Source: Cycas panzhihuaensis (lineage: Eukaryota > Cycadophyta). From it: a DNA stretch of 64,000 nt. Under the pieces are notes generated by a model. It worked only from the letters and a program-made list of their open reading frames with translations. It had not been told where the DNA came from and did not search any database. Location: positions 62,751,741 through 62,815,740 of the forward strand of contig CM041465.1 of the NCBI GenBank assembly GCA_023213395.1, read 5' to 3'. The translations under genes and the position numbers were made by a program. This document shows, piece by piece, positions 33,641 to 45,080 of the stretch (positions are counted from its first letter, which is position 1; every line of letters begins with the position of its first letter).

Positions 33641-35475
33641 CTTGCTCCCCTCATCCCGTGGCCTCCTCAGGGTTATCGCCAGCATATGAGTCTGTGTCCT
33701 ACTCTGCGCCGACCTCGATGCAATGTCCTCTATAACTTAGTCGTATCGCACCTATATACGATCCCACTCCATCTCTATGAGGCGAAGCCTCTTCTCCATC
33801 CCTCAGAGTCGCTCCTCTAGCACTATCACCTAGATATGGCTTCCCATATCTCCTCTGGGTCCTCCCTGAGCCTCTAGTGCCTGCACCCATGTCTGTAGGG
33901 TGTCCCTCTCAGCTCTGATGGCATTCATCTTAGCCTGATGTCGTCCCATACGTGCTTTATACTCCTGGGACTCTGCCACCTATATATCCCTCACCCGTAT
34001 CAATGGGGCGAAAGCTGTCGCATGACCACCTGTCGATCTAGGTTCATCCCCTACCTGTATGGGAGGCTGTCCCTCTGCATAGGCCTAAGGGAATACCTCT
34101 TGGACTACTGCCTTCACCAACCTCTAGATATCTATCATACCTACAATCTAGCATGTCATCTATCAGTACATGTCTATGGATATCAAATCAATACTAAAAT
34201 CAAACTATGTATATATCTGGCAATCAAACAATGATAGGAAATGGTCATGTCTCACCTAGTGCAGCTGCCAGCTCCTCAACTCGTGTGATTGCCTCTCCCT
34301 CTGTTACTCCGCCAACTGCGAGTACCTCCTCCTCCTCGGGTACCTCCTCTGCCATCACCTCGACAGCCAGGGCATCCGTCCTCTCTATGGCTAGCACAGC
34401 TACCACCTCTTCGGATCTCCTGATGATCTGTAGCCTGCGGGCCTATGTCGCTGGCCCCCTACTCGCCTCTGCAGCCCCTGATAGGCCTGCCTCTCCGCTG
34501 GCAGTCCCAGATGGCCCTGCTCCTCCACCTACTATCCCGGATGGACCTGCCTCTCCTATAGGTCATGATGGGCAAGCCCCATCACCTCCATCACTGCCCT
34601 TATCATCTCCTAGGGGTGCTCCTACCCCTCCTGCCTCATCATCGCTATCCCACATCACCAACCTATATGGATATGCTGTATAGTCTGTCAGGATGAGGAG
34701 GTCTAGTGATGTGGCCTCCACTGAGTGATGGACGTGTGCCTGGTCCTCAGTTCCTCTAAGCCTCATCTGCCATCTATGGACCATGGTGGCCCACTTTGCT
34801 ATAGGGTGCGGTCCCCCTATCGGCACCATTGATCCAAAGTGGTCGAAGAACTAACACTATAACAGCATGCTGTATGAGAGCCCTCCTCTGCCTACTACTC
34901 TAATGGTGTCTAGCTGTGCGACGAGATTCATTGTTATCAGGGTAGCCCAATCCATCCCCTCACCTACCTCACATCGGTGCACCGCGTCTATCCAACCACA
35001 CAGTGCATCTCTCTATAGTTACATTTGCGGAGATCCGGAACATAACGCATAGTGTGATCAACTTCCTTACACGAGGAACTCTAGACATAACCATAGTCTA
35101 TAGGGGTATCCCCCTCCTCTCCCATCTGTCTTGTCCTGTGAAAAATGTTGCTGCCTCCCTATGTGCTATCTCATTGCTAGGAAGCACTCCTAGTGCCACT
35201 AGCCTCCCCATCATCGGTACTCCAAATATCCTCTGGATGTCCCCAGGTGTCACTGTTACGTCTCCCACCCAGGGTAGGTGGAAAACGTACCTCCTCTGAT
35301 CCCAATGTGATACAATAGCAATCAGTAATCGCTGGTCTAACATATACTGATGTGTCTTCACCACCTTCAGCAACCCACATCTCCGTAGGACCCCCTTGTC
35401 CTCCCTACTTATCATCTCTATAAAACTCAACATAGCCATCCCTATGTTCTCACAGTTTTCCACCATGATCACAGC
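33641..35475 (-). pseudogene. Antisense PMD-like gene of H (coding part)
   Basis: Collinear with the antisense gene of E. The first conserved exon starts after the acceptor TTTGCAG at 35476 and is open for about 125 codons down to 35098: NCENIGMAMLSFIEMISRED, IVSHWDQRRYVFHLPWVGDV, TVTPGDIQRIFGVP. The HLP..GD.T.T..D....G.P pattern is what suggests a plant mobile domain. A further open part (34829-34563) ends in an acidic WDSDDEAGG stretch, then a Ser/Pro/Ala-rich part, an intron (34141-34255), and a last exon with a coiled-coil-like charged region near 33700-33890. Stops and at least one frame change (near 34990) inactivate it. A captured host gene or a long-standing element gene are both possible. 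Confidence 0.6.
34141..34255 (-). other. Intron of antisense gene in H
   Basis: Minus strand donor CTAG/GTGAGACAT and acceptor GATTGTAG/GTATG bound a 115-base AT-rich stretch. Size, borders and exon phase match E (27708-27820). Confidence 0.65.
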
Positions 35476-35619
35476 CTGCAAATGCCACAAAACTAATCAG
35501 AACTTGACCTACCCTTTCTCTCTATCCCCTAAACTATCTTTTAGCTCCACTTGATTAAGATTTAGGGCCCATGATCTGTCTCTTTTTTCTATAGTTCTAC
35601 GTTCGCACTGCACCAAACT

Positions 35620-35735
35620 TCGCAGTACCATGGAGTTTGGCCCGTGTCTTGTAGTGATCGAGACCCTGCGACAAAGATCATGGCACTGCGATCTTTACCG
35701 TAGTGCGAACAGTACCCCCCCCAAAAGGGAGGGTT
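35620..35735 (-). repeat. Palindromic repeats and C-A-G hairpin in antisense leader of H
   Basis: CAGTACCATGGAG, GCACTGCGATC and GTAGTGCGAACAGTACC are followed by a C9-AAAA-GGG-A-GGG near-hairpin. This corresponds to 29125-29260 in E. Confidence 0.5.
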
Positions 35736-36136
35736 TTCCTGCCAAAAATCCAAAAAAAAATTCTTTTGGTGGGCCCAATAGGGCTCACTGGGACCATGGT
35801 TACCTAATGCCCCAGTCCAGCCTCTTTTTGGGTCCAATTCAAACTTCAAGAGGTCATTTCTTGCCCACATGGGGCCTAAAAATCTACATAAAATTCACAA
35901 AGAGCAGTACATTTCAAATCACAAGATGGGCTGGGTTTTGTAGGATCCACTCATTAGATCTGGCCTAGTGCTCGTCGTCTCATCTCAATGGTCTCGACGT
36001 CTATCCTCTCGCTCTGATCTGATGGTCTGATCTCCCTCTGCATACCTCCAAAGTCGAGTAGAACTCCGCTACATAGGGAAATAGCTCTGGATTCTCTCGA
36101 GAGCCCTTGAAAATAAATCCATTTTCTGTCGAATTT

Positions 36137-36147
36137 CCTTATATAGG
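36137..36147 (-). promoter_or_regulatory. TATA box of antisense gene in H
   Basis: CCTATATAAGG on the minus strand, identical to E at 29663-29673. It lies about 660 bases upstream of the first conserved antisense exon and about 530 bases from the divergent second RNase H start at 36675, so the interval could serve both genes. Confidence 0.65.
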
Positions 36148-36674
36148 CGGGGACCCCGTCGGGTACTGTCTCCATTTTCAGCCTCATGACAGTCCTTTGG
36201 ATCATCTCCTACCCTCGATCACCTTTGCCTTCTGGCCCTGTCTCCCATTGTGCTCCCATAGCCTTCGATTCACTCTTTCTTGCAGATGCATTTATGGCAT
36301 CCTATCCATGCATCTTTCGTAGGTTCCTTTTGCCTCATTTTGCATGATGCTCTTGTGCATGCCTGAATTTATACTTGTTTGGCTTGTTTCACCATCCTGA
36401 ACCCATTTTTGTAACTCTTTCCTACCCCTGGGGCCTCCAAAGGGAATGATCCCCCGGTTCAGAGTCGTTCTTTGCTTTCTTAAGCAACCTTTGGTACCCC
36501 AGGGTGCCCTTTTGCCACCCACTCTTAGCCTGTGTTCTGATGGTCTACTCTTGTCCTTAGGTAGCCTCATTGCTAGGTCCTCCTACCCTTCATGGCCATA
36601 TATTGCTTGCCATATGAGCCTCTTCTTTACTCTAACTCTTATATTACTACCGAGACTTTTTTCTTTCATCATCT
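36148..36674. other. Intergenic stretch between antisense promoter and second RNase H
   Basis: No gene is seen. It corresponds to 29674-30214 in E. A weak TATA-like CTTATATTAC (CCTATATCAC in E) lies about 36 bases before the RNase H ATG, with a pyrimidine-rich run after it. Confidence 0.4.
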
Positions 36675-37097
36675 ATGTCCCTCTTCATTTTTACCGACGG
36701 CAGGAGCCACGGTAATCTTAGACCTTCTGTTGCTGGTTGGATTCTTCACAGCTCTTCTGGACATGATTTTCTGCATTCTGGAATCTTCCTCCCCAAGGCT
36801 ACCAATAATGAAGCCTAGTACATGGCTGTTATTGAGGCCCTCACTAATGCACTCCGTTTTCATCATGGACCCATCATTTTACTTTGCGACTCCCAAGTTG
36901 TGGTGTCCCATCTCACCCAAGTTTATCGTGTGTGATGCCCTCACTTGAGAGCCCTCTCTTTAACTACCAGATCCTTATTTGCTAATTTCCAGTCCGTCGG
37001 CATTCGACATATTCCTCGAGCCCTCAATGGTAAGGCAGATAGCCTTATTCACCTCATCCTTGAGCGTCGCCTTCCTCTACTTACTGATCATCTATGA
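36675..37097 (+). pseudogene. Second RNase H (RNase HI-like) of H, catalytic residues kept
   Basis: Collinear with 30215-30637 in E. The four acidic residues expected of an RNase HI active site are all present: Asp 8 in FTDGRSHGN, Glu 46 in TNNEA, Asp 72 in LLCDSQVVV and Asp 122 in NGKADS. The frame is broken by TAG at codon 48 and TGA at codon 87, then ends at 37095-37097. Conservation of the acids in a copy this old suggests the domain was functional when the element was active. It would act on RNA-DNA hybrids in replication. It begins at its own ATG and is separated from pol by about 3.9 kb of H sequence. Confidence 0.83.
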
Positions 37098-37510
37098 GAC
37101 ATGCCTGGTCACTCTGTCATCCAAGTCTTAGGCCATCATGCAAATCACCTTACAATCCACTCGTACCTCTAAAAGCTAGTTGCTAATGAGGTTAAACTAT
37201 GGCAACTACTAGGTTTGCTCACTTATCTCTCTTACCAAACATCATCTTGCATTTCTTTGCATCTCTCTATGATGGGGGCAATCCCCTCATCCTTCTAGCT
37301 TCCGGTCGATTCCTGGGTGGCACATAGGCAACCCCTATGTTGTCTCCACCTATGTCCTTGTATCCACATATTCTACCACGACACTTGTTGGCATCCTTGA
37401 CTCTTGTTATGATCATGATTTATATATATATACATACACATGTGCTACTGACAGTTATGTTGCCAGTATTTGCCATTGCACTATGCTTCTGAGCGGCGAG
37501 GCTCTGCTAC

Positions 37511-37521
37511 TAAAAGGGCAG
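37511..37521 (+). other. Polypurine tract of H
   Basis: TAAAAGGGCAG lies directly before the LTR start TGTTTTCC. This is the place where plus-strand DNA synthesis would be primed. It is short and interrupted by one C. Confidence 0.55.
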
Positions 37522-40196
37522 TGTTTTCCATCCACCGGGAATGGATATGGAAAGGTTGACTTAGGTAGGCTCGGTATGCTTCTCCCTTTTCACTTATATT
37601 ATTTTGTTGGAAAGGTTGACAGAAGTGTTGCTTCTTTGCATGACTGCTTGCTTCATTTGCATGATTACTTTGCATTTTATTGCCTGTTCATGATGTCTAT
37701 CGTATCGTTATCCTATGGCGACTCAATGGGGCCTACCTTTCCATAAGGTGGGCATCCCCATGGTGATATATAACCCTCTGTGCTATCTCCACACCACCTC
37801 AGGTCCCTTTTGGTCTGTATGATCCATTCATGCCTCGACCTTGAGCTCTTAACACCTCGTTATGGAATCTTTGCTCATTAATATGTGCTTGCCTCTATCC
37901 ACATGCTTCCTGGACTATCTCAGCCACCTAGACAAGAGGGCTAGCCCCTCCCAGGCCTGTCAAATCATCTCTCAAAGCACCCAGAGCTTAGAAACCTACC
38001 ATTCTAGCTTTCTAGTCCTGCACCACTGTAAACTTAGCGGTACTGCAAAGTTTACTGTGGTACCGTGAAGTTTACTGCAGTGCAACTGTTATCAGTTATT
38101 TTTTAAAATCTATCATGGTAATTCTTGCTTTTTCTGTGGAATTGCCATGTGCCCTTGCATCCACCTTAGCCCTACTTATGCTCTATTCATTCACTTAGGG
38201 CTAGGATGAGTATAAGTATTAAAACCCTCATCATTTTGAGGATCTCTTAGGTTATTTTTTGCTCTCCAACACAATAATTCCTACTGCAACTCTTGCTCTC
38301 CTACTCCATCTGCTACAGGTGTTCTTGCAGGCCTGGATTTCATGCACCCTAGGCTAGGACTCGCCTACATCTCCTTACTTCCATGGTGGGAAGCCTCTCT
38401 CCAAGTTTCATCAAGCGATGCGTTGATTTATTCTTTAACTCGCCCACCAAGTGCCCCTTTTAGCTATCGGTTGGATTTCCTCCTGCAAACCCTTGTAGGA
38501 GCCCTCTTCCTTGTTGTTAGTAGGCCCAAATCTATTATACATCCACCCAACAAGTCTTACAAACCTTTCCCTTCTGGTTTTATTGTAAGTTACTCCATTT
38601 TAAACCTATTTCTTTTCCATTTCTGTTCTCTCCACTGATTTTCTTCAAGAGAGGAATGAGATAAGAGTCCCAAGGCTAGGTGAAGAGAGTAAGGCGGGGC
38701 ATCCCCCCTTTTCAGTCTTTCTCTCCAAGGGTAATCCCTTCCCACCTTCTCTTCTTTTACTCTATGCTCTTCTTAAGATGATTAGGAGAGATTAAGCCCT
38801 AGGCCAACGTTAGACTATCAGCATACACAGCCCCTTGCTGTGCTAATCCTAGGTCTACTCGCCTCTTGTTCGGACCCCCATAGCATCCTCCATGTTGTTG
38901 GGTACCCCTTGACATCATTAATAAAGGTTTGTGCACCAGATTGATGCCCATAGCAACTCTGTGCCTTGCATACTTCCCAACACTATGTTGCTCTTTTCTT
39001 GATATCTCTTGGTTGTCGTTAGCGACCCTTACCACTATCTTGTTGTGCTTGCGAGCTGTGTGGAGAATTCAGCAGAGGGTTAGCCATCTTGAGGCTTCCC
39101 TTACTCTATTCTTACTTGATGTTTAGCTTTGCTTGAGAGAGGGTCTTTAGAGCTTGTTGCAGCAATTATTTCTTTTCAACACCCTAACATTGACAACACT
39201 TGTATATACTTACATATATATAGTTTATCTCTTGAAGCCCCTTGTTGGAAGGGATAAGTTCGTGCATGTGCAGGTTGCCTTAAAGATGCAAAGCGCTTGG
39301 ATTCGGGTAAGGTTCTTTATTTTTCTCTTTGCTTTCGCTCCTTTCCTTTTGCTTTCTTTTCACAAAGGGGAAGGTAAGGAAGCCCCCCAATCATCCGTGG
39401 GTGAACGAGGACGTACGTGGCACGTGGGTGAGGTCTTCCACTGGCCGTTACATCTTCCAGGTACGTACTTTCCTCCTTTTGTCCTTGCTTCTCTTTCTAC
39501 ACTTTTATTTGAGATCTATGTGTTAGTTAAGTAGGTTACACATAAAAGTGAAATGGAAAACAATATCTTTTACTTATATTTACATATTTATACATCACGC
39601 ACCTAACTCTCGTAGGAAAAGGACCCATACGAGATTTGCCCTTTCATTTTCCTTGGCTTGCAAAATCTACCTTGCCCCTTTCGACTCACCCCTACTTGGT
39701 ATTATTTACTTGCACATGTGATACCTATCCTTGTTTCCTTTCTTGTTTCTTTTCTGAATCATTAAGGGAGATTTTGGTTTGGTCGTCCATTCTCACTTCC
39801 CTCCTCCCTTCTTGGCTCTATTTACCTAGTTAAATAACCAAGAAGATCTTAGCCACATCGTAGGCTATCGCCTACCTTGTTTCGCTCATTTCCCTCCATC
39901 ATAGGGAAACCCTTGAGGATTCCTTTCCTCCCCTTCTGGCCATCCAAGGGTGGGAGGACCTTCCTCTTAAGTCCATCTAGGCTACCTCTCTCACTTTCCC
40001 TCTTTCTCTTCGAGATAGAGGACCACTCTAAGGTAGTTGGGTATCATCCGCAGGTCCCGAACTTGCGCTCTGGTGCACGGGGCACCTTGCATGGTACTTG
40101 CTTTGCTTGTAAGTTTTCTCACCTACATCCTCGATACCAATATCGATCATCATCATTCCTACCTAGCTAGGTGATTATCTCGTAGACGCACATCCA
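37522..40196 (+). repeat. 3' LTR of H (2.68 kb)
   Basis: Starts TGTTTTCC with GGGAATGGATAT after it, ends CGCACATCCA. The palindrome cluster is at 38022-38090 and a TATA-like TATAAGTATTAAAA at 38211. The last 1.25 kb aligns with 8079-9321. The LTR is followed directly by copia sequence. No coding gene is supported. Confidence 0.87.
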
Positions 40197-40925
40197 CTTA
40201 GCATGCTTCTTTCTATTTCCAAGAGTATCCTATTCATGCGCTTAGCTATACTATTCTACTACGAAGTATAGCTAGTGGTCTTATGCTTTTTTATCCCAAC
40301 TTCTTTGCAATAGTTCTAAAACTCCAAGGAGTTAAACTCACCTCAATTTTTAGTTCTTAAATATTTGATTGACTTGACAGTGCTCTTATCAACTAGAGCC
40401 TTTAACTACTTAAATACACTGACAACTTCAGATTTCTTTTTCAAAAATTAGACCCATACCTTTCTAGAGTAATCATCTATAAATATGATAATGTACAATG
40501 ATCCTCCATAAGATATTATAGGGGCTAGTCCCCACACATCTAAACGTATGTAATCCAGAACACCTTTAATAGTGTGACTCCTTACTTTAAACCTGAGTCT
40601 ACACTACTTCCAAAAATATAATATTTACAAAAATCCAAATCTGAAAGTTGTAAGTTAAGAAGTAACTTACGATTCATCAGCACCTTAAGTCCTCTCTCAC
40701 TCATATGCCTAAGTCTCTGATGCTATAACTGAGCTAGATCTTTTATAGTCTTTGATGCTATATCTACATGGCTAACATTTGTACTTCTTACTTAAATATA
40801 AAGGTTTACTTTTTTTAAGGCTTTCATAACAACCAAGGTGCACTTTGATACCTTTAAGACGTCTTCATGACCTATGTATTTATAACCACTAGAATCTAGT
40901 TCACTTAAGGAAATTAGATTCCTTT
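40197..40925 (-). pseudogene. Copia integrase N-terminal part, cut by H
   Basis: Minus strand pieces include the pre-integrase zinc region (HQRLRHMSERGLKV at about 40681-40733, preceded by a stop in place of Trp), then LDYIRLDVWGLAP and FIDDYSRKVWV, typical of copia integrase. The second catalytic Asp position (about 40336-40360) reads RTKN*GEF, so the acid is lost and a stop follows. H interrupts the domain shortly after. Confidence 0.82.
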
Positions 40926-41985
40926 TTAGATCAGTACATGTCTAACTTTAGTTAATATTCTCACTACACCATCGAATATTTTAATTTTGATGCTACTAAT
41001 GCCCATTGTCTTACAAAAAACTTCATTTCTCATAAGCACATCACCACCATCAAGAGGTTGGTAGGATGAGAACCAACTCTTGTATAGACACATGTGGTGT
41101 AAAACACCTGAATCTAATAACCAATCATGGTGATAATAGGAAACATTATAAGCAACCAAGACATTATCATCTGTACATTGATTTGACTCTACTTGATTAG
41201 TCTCCTTGGTAGGATTTTTCTTTTTCTGGAACTCCTTCCTTTTGTAGCAATCCTTCTTGAGGTGACCTGTCTTATTACGGTGCCAACATCGGAGTTTACT
41301 CTTCTTGCCTTTTGACTTTAACCTTGATGTATCCCTGGAGCTTTGTCTTCTCTCAATTATTCTACCCCTTTCTATTATAGCTTCTTGTGTGGAGGTTTCA
41401 AGATTAGAATTCCTCCTCACTTCTTCCATTAGTAAAGCACTCAGAACATAATGATAGTCTAATTCATCTATAGTGTTGAATCTAATTGAGGTGACAATAT
41501 TATCCAAGAATTTTGGTAATAAACATAATAAGGTAACAACCTTGTCCTCATCCTCAATCGTGATATCGATACTAGCCAACTAACAAATAAGAGTATTAAA
41601 AACATTTAAGTGGTTAATAATTTTTGTACATTCCTTCATTCATAATGAGTATAGTTTCCTCTTTAAGTAGATTTAATTCATTACTAATTTGGTCATATAT
41701 AAGCCTTCCAACTGGGTCCATAATCCTGCTACTATATGCTCCCCTATGTTGTTAAATACAACTTCATCTACCAAATATAATTGTATTGTACTAAGAGCCC
41801 TTTTGTCTAGATCATCTCATTCTGCAAAAGCTCTATACAATCCTTGTTGTACTAGAACATCATACACTTTCAACTTCCACAACTCAAAGTTGTTCTTACC
41901 ATTGAATTTCTCCACCTCAAACTTTGCACTCACTAATTTCACCATTTGGTGTAGAAAAAGTTGACACTAAAACCTTCACAAACTC
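40926..41985 (-). pseudogene. Copia gag and protease remnant
   Basis: The minus strand encodes a copia gag of the UBN2 type. The N-terminal part (41985-41580) has KFNGKNNFELWKLKVYDVL and is broken by stops. From 41579 to 40926 it is open for 217 codons with EDKVVTLLCLLPKFLDN. The zinc knuckle at complement(41247..41288) reads CWHRNKTGHLKKDC, with the second Cys replaced by Arg. The protease motif DWLLDSGVLHHMC has its Asp codon at complement(41112..41114). Family usage is DSG(A)-type, so the Val is a change. The VCKTMGISSIKIK-like stretch follows. Confidence 0.88.
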
Positions 41986-42001
41986 GCTGCAAAAATAAAA
42001 G

Positions 42002-42015
42002 TGGCTCTGATACCA
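42002..42015 (-). other. Copia primer binding site (initiator Met tRNA)
   Basis: TGGTATCAGAGCCA on the minus strand is the well-known site complementary to plant initiator methionine tRNA. The LTR end ..TTAACA lies two bases away at 42018. Confidence 0.88.
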
Positions 42016-42489
42016 CTTGTTAAGAAGACAAGGTTCTAATAACATGAAACTACCACCAAGATCTAAACTATTTTACAACTAGTTATAGGAATCAAAACTA
42101 AAATTTAACATACAAATTCTTAAATTAGAGATAATATAATAAAATAAATAAGGAATACAAGCATCATATATATACATCCAATATAACATAGTAAAATCCT
42201 AGTAGTTTGCTAGAAAATATCCACACAAGAAAGGTATTAATGTTTATTATCAAAGAATAGAGAAATGTATATAATTTATAGTAGAATACTTACAGTAATA
42301 ATAACTAGCCACCTAACTCTTAAAAGTACATCCAATACATCGAACACCATCAATATATAATAAAAAAAAATACCCTAAATTAGGTTATATGAGAGAGTCA
42401 TATAAGGCATAAATCTTAACCATAGAATTTAATGTATTTTTAGTTAATGGCTCTGATTCTCTTTATAATTTAGTATGCTTCTTAGTGCT

Positions 42490-42625
42490 ATCTTTTTGGG
42501 TTGGGGGCTATCGCCCCTGAACCCTCTCTTTGCAAGGGGCATTCCAACCTCCACGTACACCCCTGGTTAAGGGGGGCTTCCACCCCACTTAGAACCCCCT
42601 AAGGAAGTTTAGGAGGGAAACCCTA
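42490..42625. repeat. GC-rich block with nested short inverted repeats
   Basis: Inside very AT-rich DNA lies a 135-base block with self-complementary pairs such as GGGGGCTATCGCCCCT, CCCCTGGTTAAGGGGGG and GGGAAACCC. No protein match. It could be a small foldback element. Confidence 0.4.
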
Positions 42626-43119
42626 CTGCCAACCTATCAAAATTGTAGCCTTTAAAATATTGTTGTCACATTATCTAACATCATGTAATTTTAGACGTGG
42701 TCATTTCACTTATACTAGTGATATAATGTCATCTTATGTACAAAAAAGTAAGGCTAAAGTCTCATTATTTTTTTCATATTTTCTTTAAAACTTGATTTAT
42801 CTTCTAAGTAACCATTCTTTACAAACTTTGAAAGATCATTTCCAATAAAATATAGTTTCATTACTTTACTCCAAAGTTAAAAGTCAGTTCCATCAAATAT
42901 CGAAAAGCTTATGTCATTAAGATTCATTGCCATTATATAAAAGACTTTAATATATTAACTAAAAGGTATGTGGTCTTAATGATCAAATAAGATTCCTTTT
43001 AACCTCAAATGAAAAGTAACTTTAAAAATACAATAAAATTCTTTTGATATAAACTTTCAAATAAATACCAATATAGATTCCTTCTTAAGAAATAAGGAAG
43101 ATAACTTGATGATGAAATG

Positions 43120-43120
<1 letters not shown>

Positions 43121-43153
<33 letters not shown>

Positions 43154-43157
43154 TATC
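43121..43157. repeat. Poly-A run followed by (AT)n microsatellite
   Basis: About 18 A residues are followed by about 19 bases of alternating AT. This is simple sequence. Confidence 0.8.
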
Positions 43158-43323
43158 TTTTGAATGAAATTAATGTGAAATGAATACACCCCTTTAAGAT
43201 GAAGCAAATATAAATTAATAATTTTTTTAAAATGATACAATATAATCCTTAGGACAATGAACAACTTGGAATACAATAATCTCTTTTAAAATGAAATCAA
43301 ATCAATCAAATTCCTTCTTAACA

Positions 43324-45080
43324 CATAAAAGAAGGTAACTAGACATTGAAAATAAAGTTTATCTCTTTAAAATGAACTCAATGTAAGATAAAATACCTTC
43401 TTGAATGAAAAAATATATAACATAAATAAGCTTTCATAATGACTCAAATAAGCTTCTAAAAAAGAAATGATCTTATACACATACAATTAAGTGCAATCTA
43501 AATGCACTTTTATATTCAATAAAGTGAACCTTAAAAGATAAAGTTTAGTAAAGAGATAAATGATTAATTATGAATAAGGAAAAGACCTATAGCGGGCTTC
43601 AATATATAAAGGAATAAGCTAAAAATAAATGAGCAATAAACATGTTTTTATATGAGTCGTTTCTAATGTAAAAAAATATGCAAAGTATGCTTTGAATATA
43701 CCCTTTAAATATGCACTTTTATTTGACCTTAAATGTACTTTAAAATATTCTTTTAAAAAGGTAAATTAACTTAAAAAATAAATAAAATAGGCTTGATATG
43801 AGTTTAAACTTAAAGTAAATAAACTATAGAATAAAATAACAGCTTTAAAAACAAAGTTACTAAGAGTTAAAGAGCACCAATTTGAAGAATTTACTTTCAA
43901 AGGTCTCCTTCTTCTTTAAGAAGCTAAAATATAATAAAAAAGTTATAAAATATTAATTATAAGCTTATAAAATCAAGTAAAATGATCAAACATGGATTAA
44001 TAATATAATAAAATATAAATAAGCTAAGATAAAATTAAAAGTTAGTTCAAAATAACTAAAACATGGTTAAACTAGGTTTAACTAAAAGAGATAACTTTAC
44101 TAGACTTAAAACATTATAAAATAGCTTCGAATATTAGTAGAAACCACTTCAATATATAGATCCTTAAAATGCCTTTCCAATGGATCTAGCCACTCAAAAA
44201 ATGGACTCCTAGATAAAACATTATAACAAAAATGGTGAAAGGGGCTCTTTTTGGCAATCAAATAAAATAGGGGGTTAAGCCCCATTAATATAAGGCCTCT
44301 AATCATGTGAGTGCCAATAAAACCACCCAATAGAGTCCAAAGGGGGCTAGTAGACTTGAAATTTTATAAAAAGTCCTTAATACCCTTTAAATCTAAAATT
44401 AGAAAAATTAATTAATAAAAGGTTGAAATATGCCCCTTTAATTAATAAATCTCAGTCATATGGGATGTAATAAGATTGAAAGGTAGGGTATAAAGGGATT
44501 ATCCATGCATAGATTTAAAGTACTATAAAAAATAATTAAATTAAAATTAAACTTTATAAAAATATATATGAAAAAAATTAAATAAATTTAAACATATCAC
44601 ATATGACCCACACATACATATAGAGATTTGACAAGATCATTCTCTCTCCACACAAATCAAATTGATACAAAATTTAAGGGGTGCCTAGAAACACCTATTG
44701 GTAAGTCACAAGTCAAATTTTGTAGTGATCTAATATACAAAGAGAACTAAGTGAATAAGAATAGGGAGGTTGTATGGAGTGTGTGGAGGCCATACAACTT
44801 AGAGAGGGCCCAAAATCACTCAGAGACTACTCTATTCAGACCTTATTAGGCCTACACCTATGCTACAAAGGAGATCTAATAAAAAAAAAGTAAAATAAGT
44901 GAATAACAAGAGGAACAATGGGGTTTTAATAGTCAAACAAAGTGAGCCAACTTCTAGGAGCAATATCTCAATACTAGGATAACAATTTTTTAAACCATTT
45001 ATTTTGTTGTGATCTAGATTCAACAAGGATAAAAATAAGTAGTTATATGATGTAGTTTTATCCACTTTGGAGAGAGCACC
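43324..45080. other. AT-rich stretch without a recognisable gene
   Basis: Strongly AT-rich DNA with many short A/T runs. Short open frames exist (for example complement(44106..44330), 74 codons) but show no family signature, so I do not call them genes. The right border at 45080/45081 is the left edge of the 9-kb tandem array. Confidence 0.6.

Larger units (their letters stand above)
8079..40196 (+). mobile_element. Ty3/gypsy element H (host of E1 and E), in two pieces
   Basis: H is a plus-strand gypsy element. Its own sequence occupies 8079-16711 and 33351-40196; the middle is element E. The left part of its 5' LTR lies beyond E1, outside the window. Evidence for one continuous element is that joining 16711 to 33351 restores a stretch collinear with the uninterrupted E sequence around 26905-26930, and that GGTAC occurs on both sides of E. 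The two H LTR parts (8084-8320 against 38955-39190) differ at roughly one base in eight by eye, mostly by transitions, so the insertion is old. Confidence 0.85.
40197..42018 (-). mobile_element. Ty1/copia element remnant interrupted by H
   Basis: A minus-strand copia element from its 5' LTR end (42018) through primer site, gag, protease and into integrase, where H is inserted (after 40196). The rest should lie left of H, outside the window. The order gag-protease-integrase is the copia order; RT and RNase H would come later. Confidence 0.85.
42019..43323 (-). repeat. Copia 5' LTR, full extent uncertain
   Basis: The LTR ends at 42018 (..CTTCTTAACA on the minus strand). One candidate start is at 43323, where the minus strand reads TGTTAAGAAG, the exact 10-base inverted partner. 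That would give about 1.3 kb, longer than usual, and would enclose a GC-rich block at 42490-42625, so something may be inserted in it. A shorter LTR is possible. Confidence 0.35.

Noticed and set aside
9321-40196. Tandem chain of gypsy elements sharing LTRs produced by unequal recombination
   Set aside because: The GGTAC repeats around 16712-33345 and the complementary contents of the two half-bodies fit one nested insertion better.
44106-44330. A 74-codon minus-strand open frame in the AT-rich stretch
   Set aside because: No start context, no relatives visible in the window and no domain signature; likely chance or noncoding repeat.
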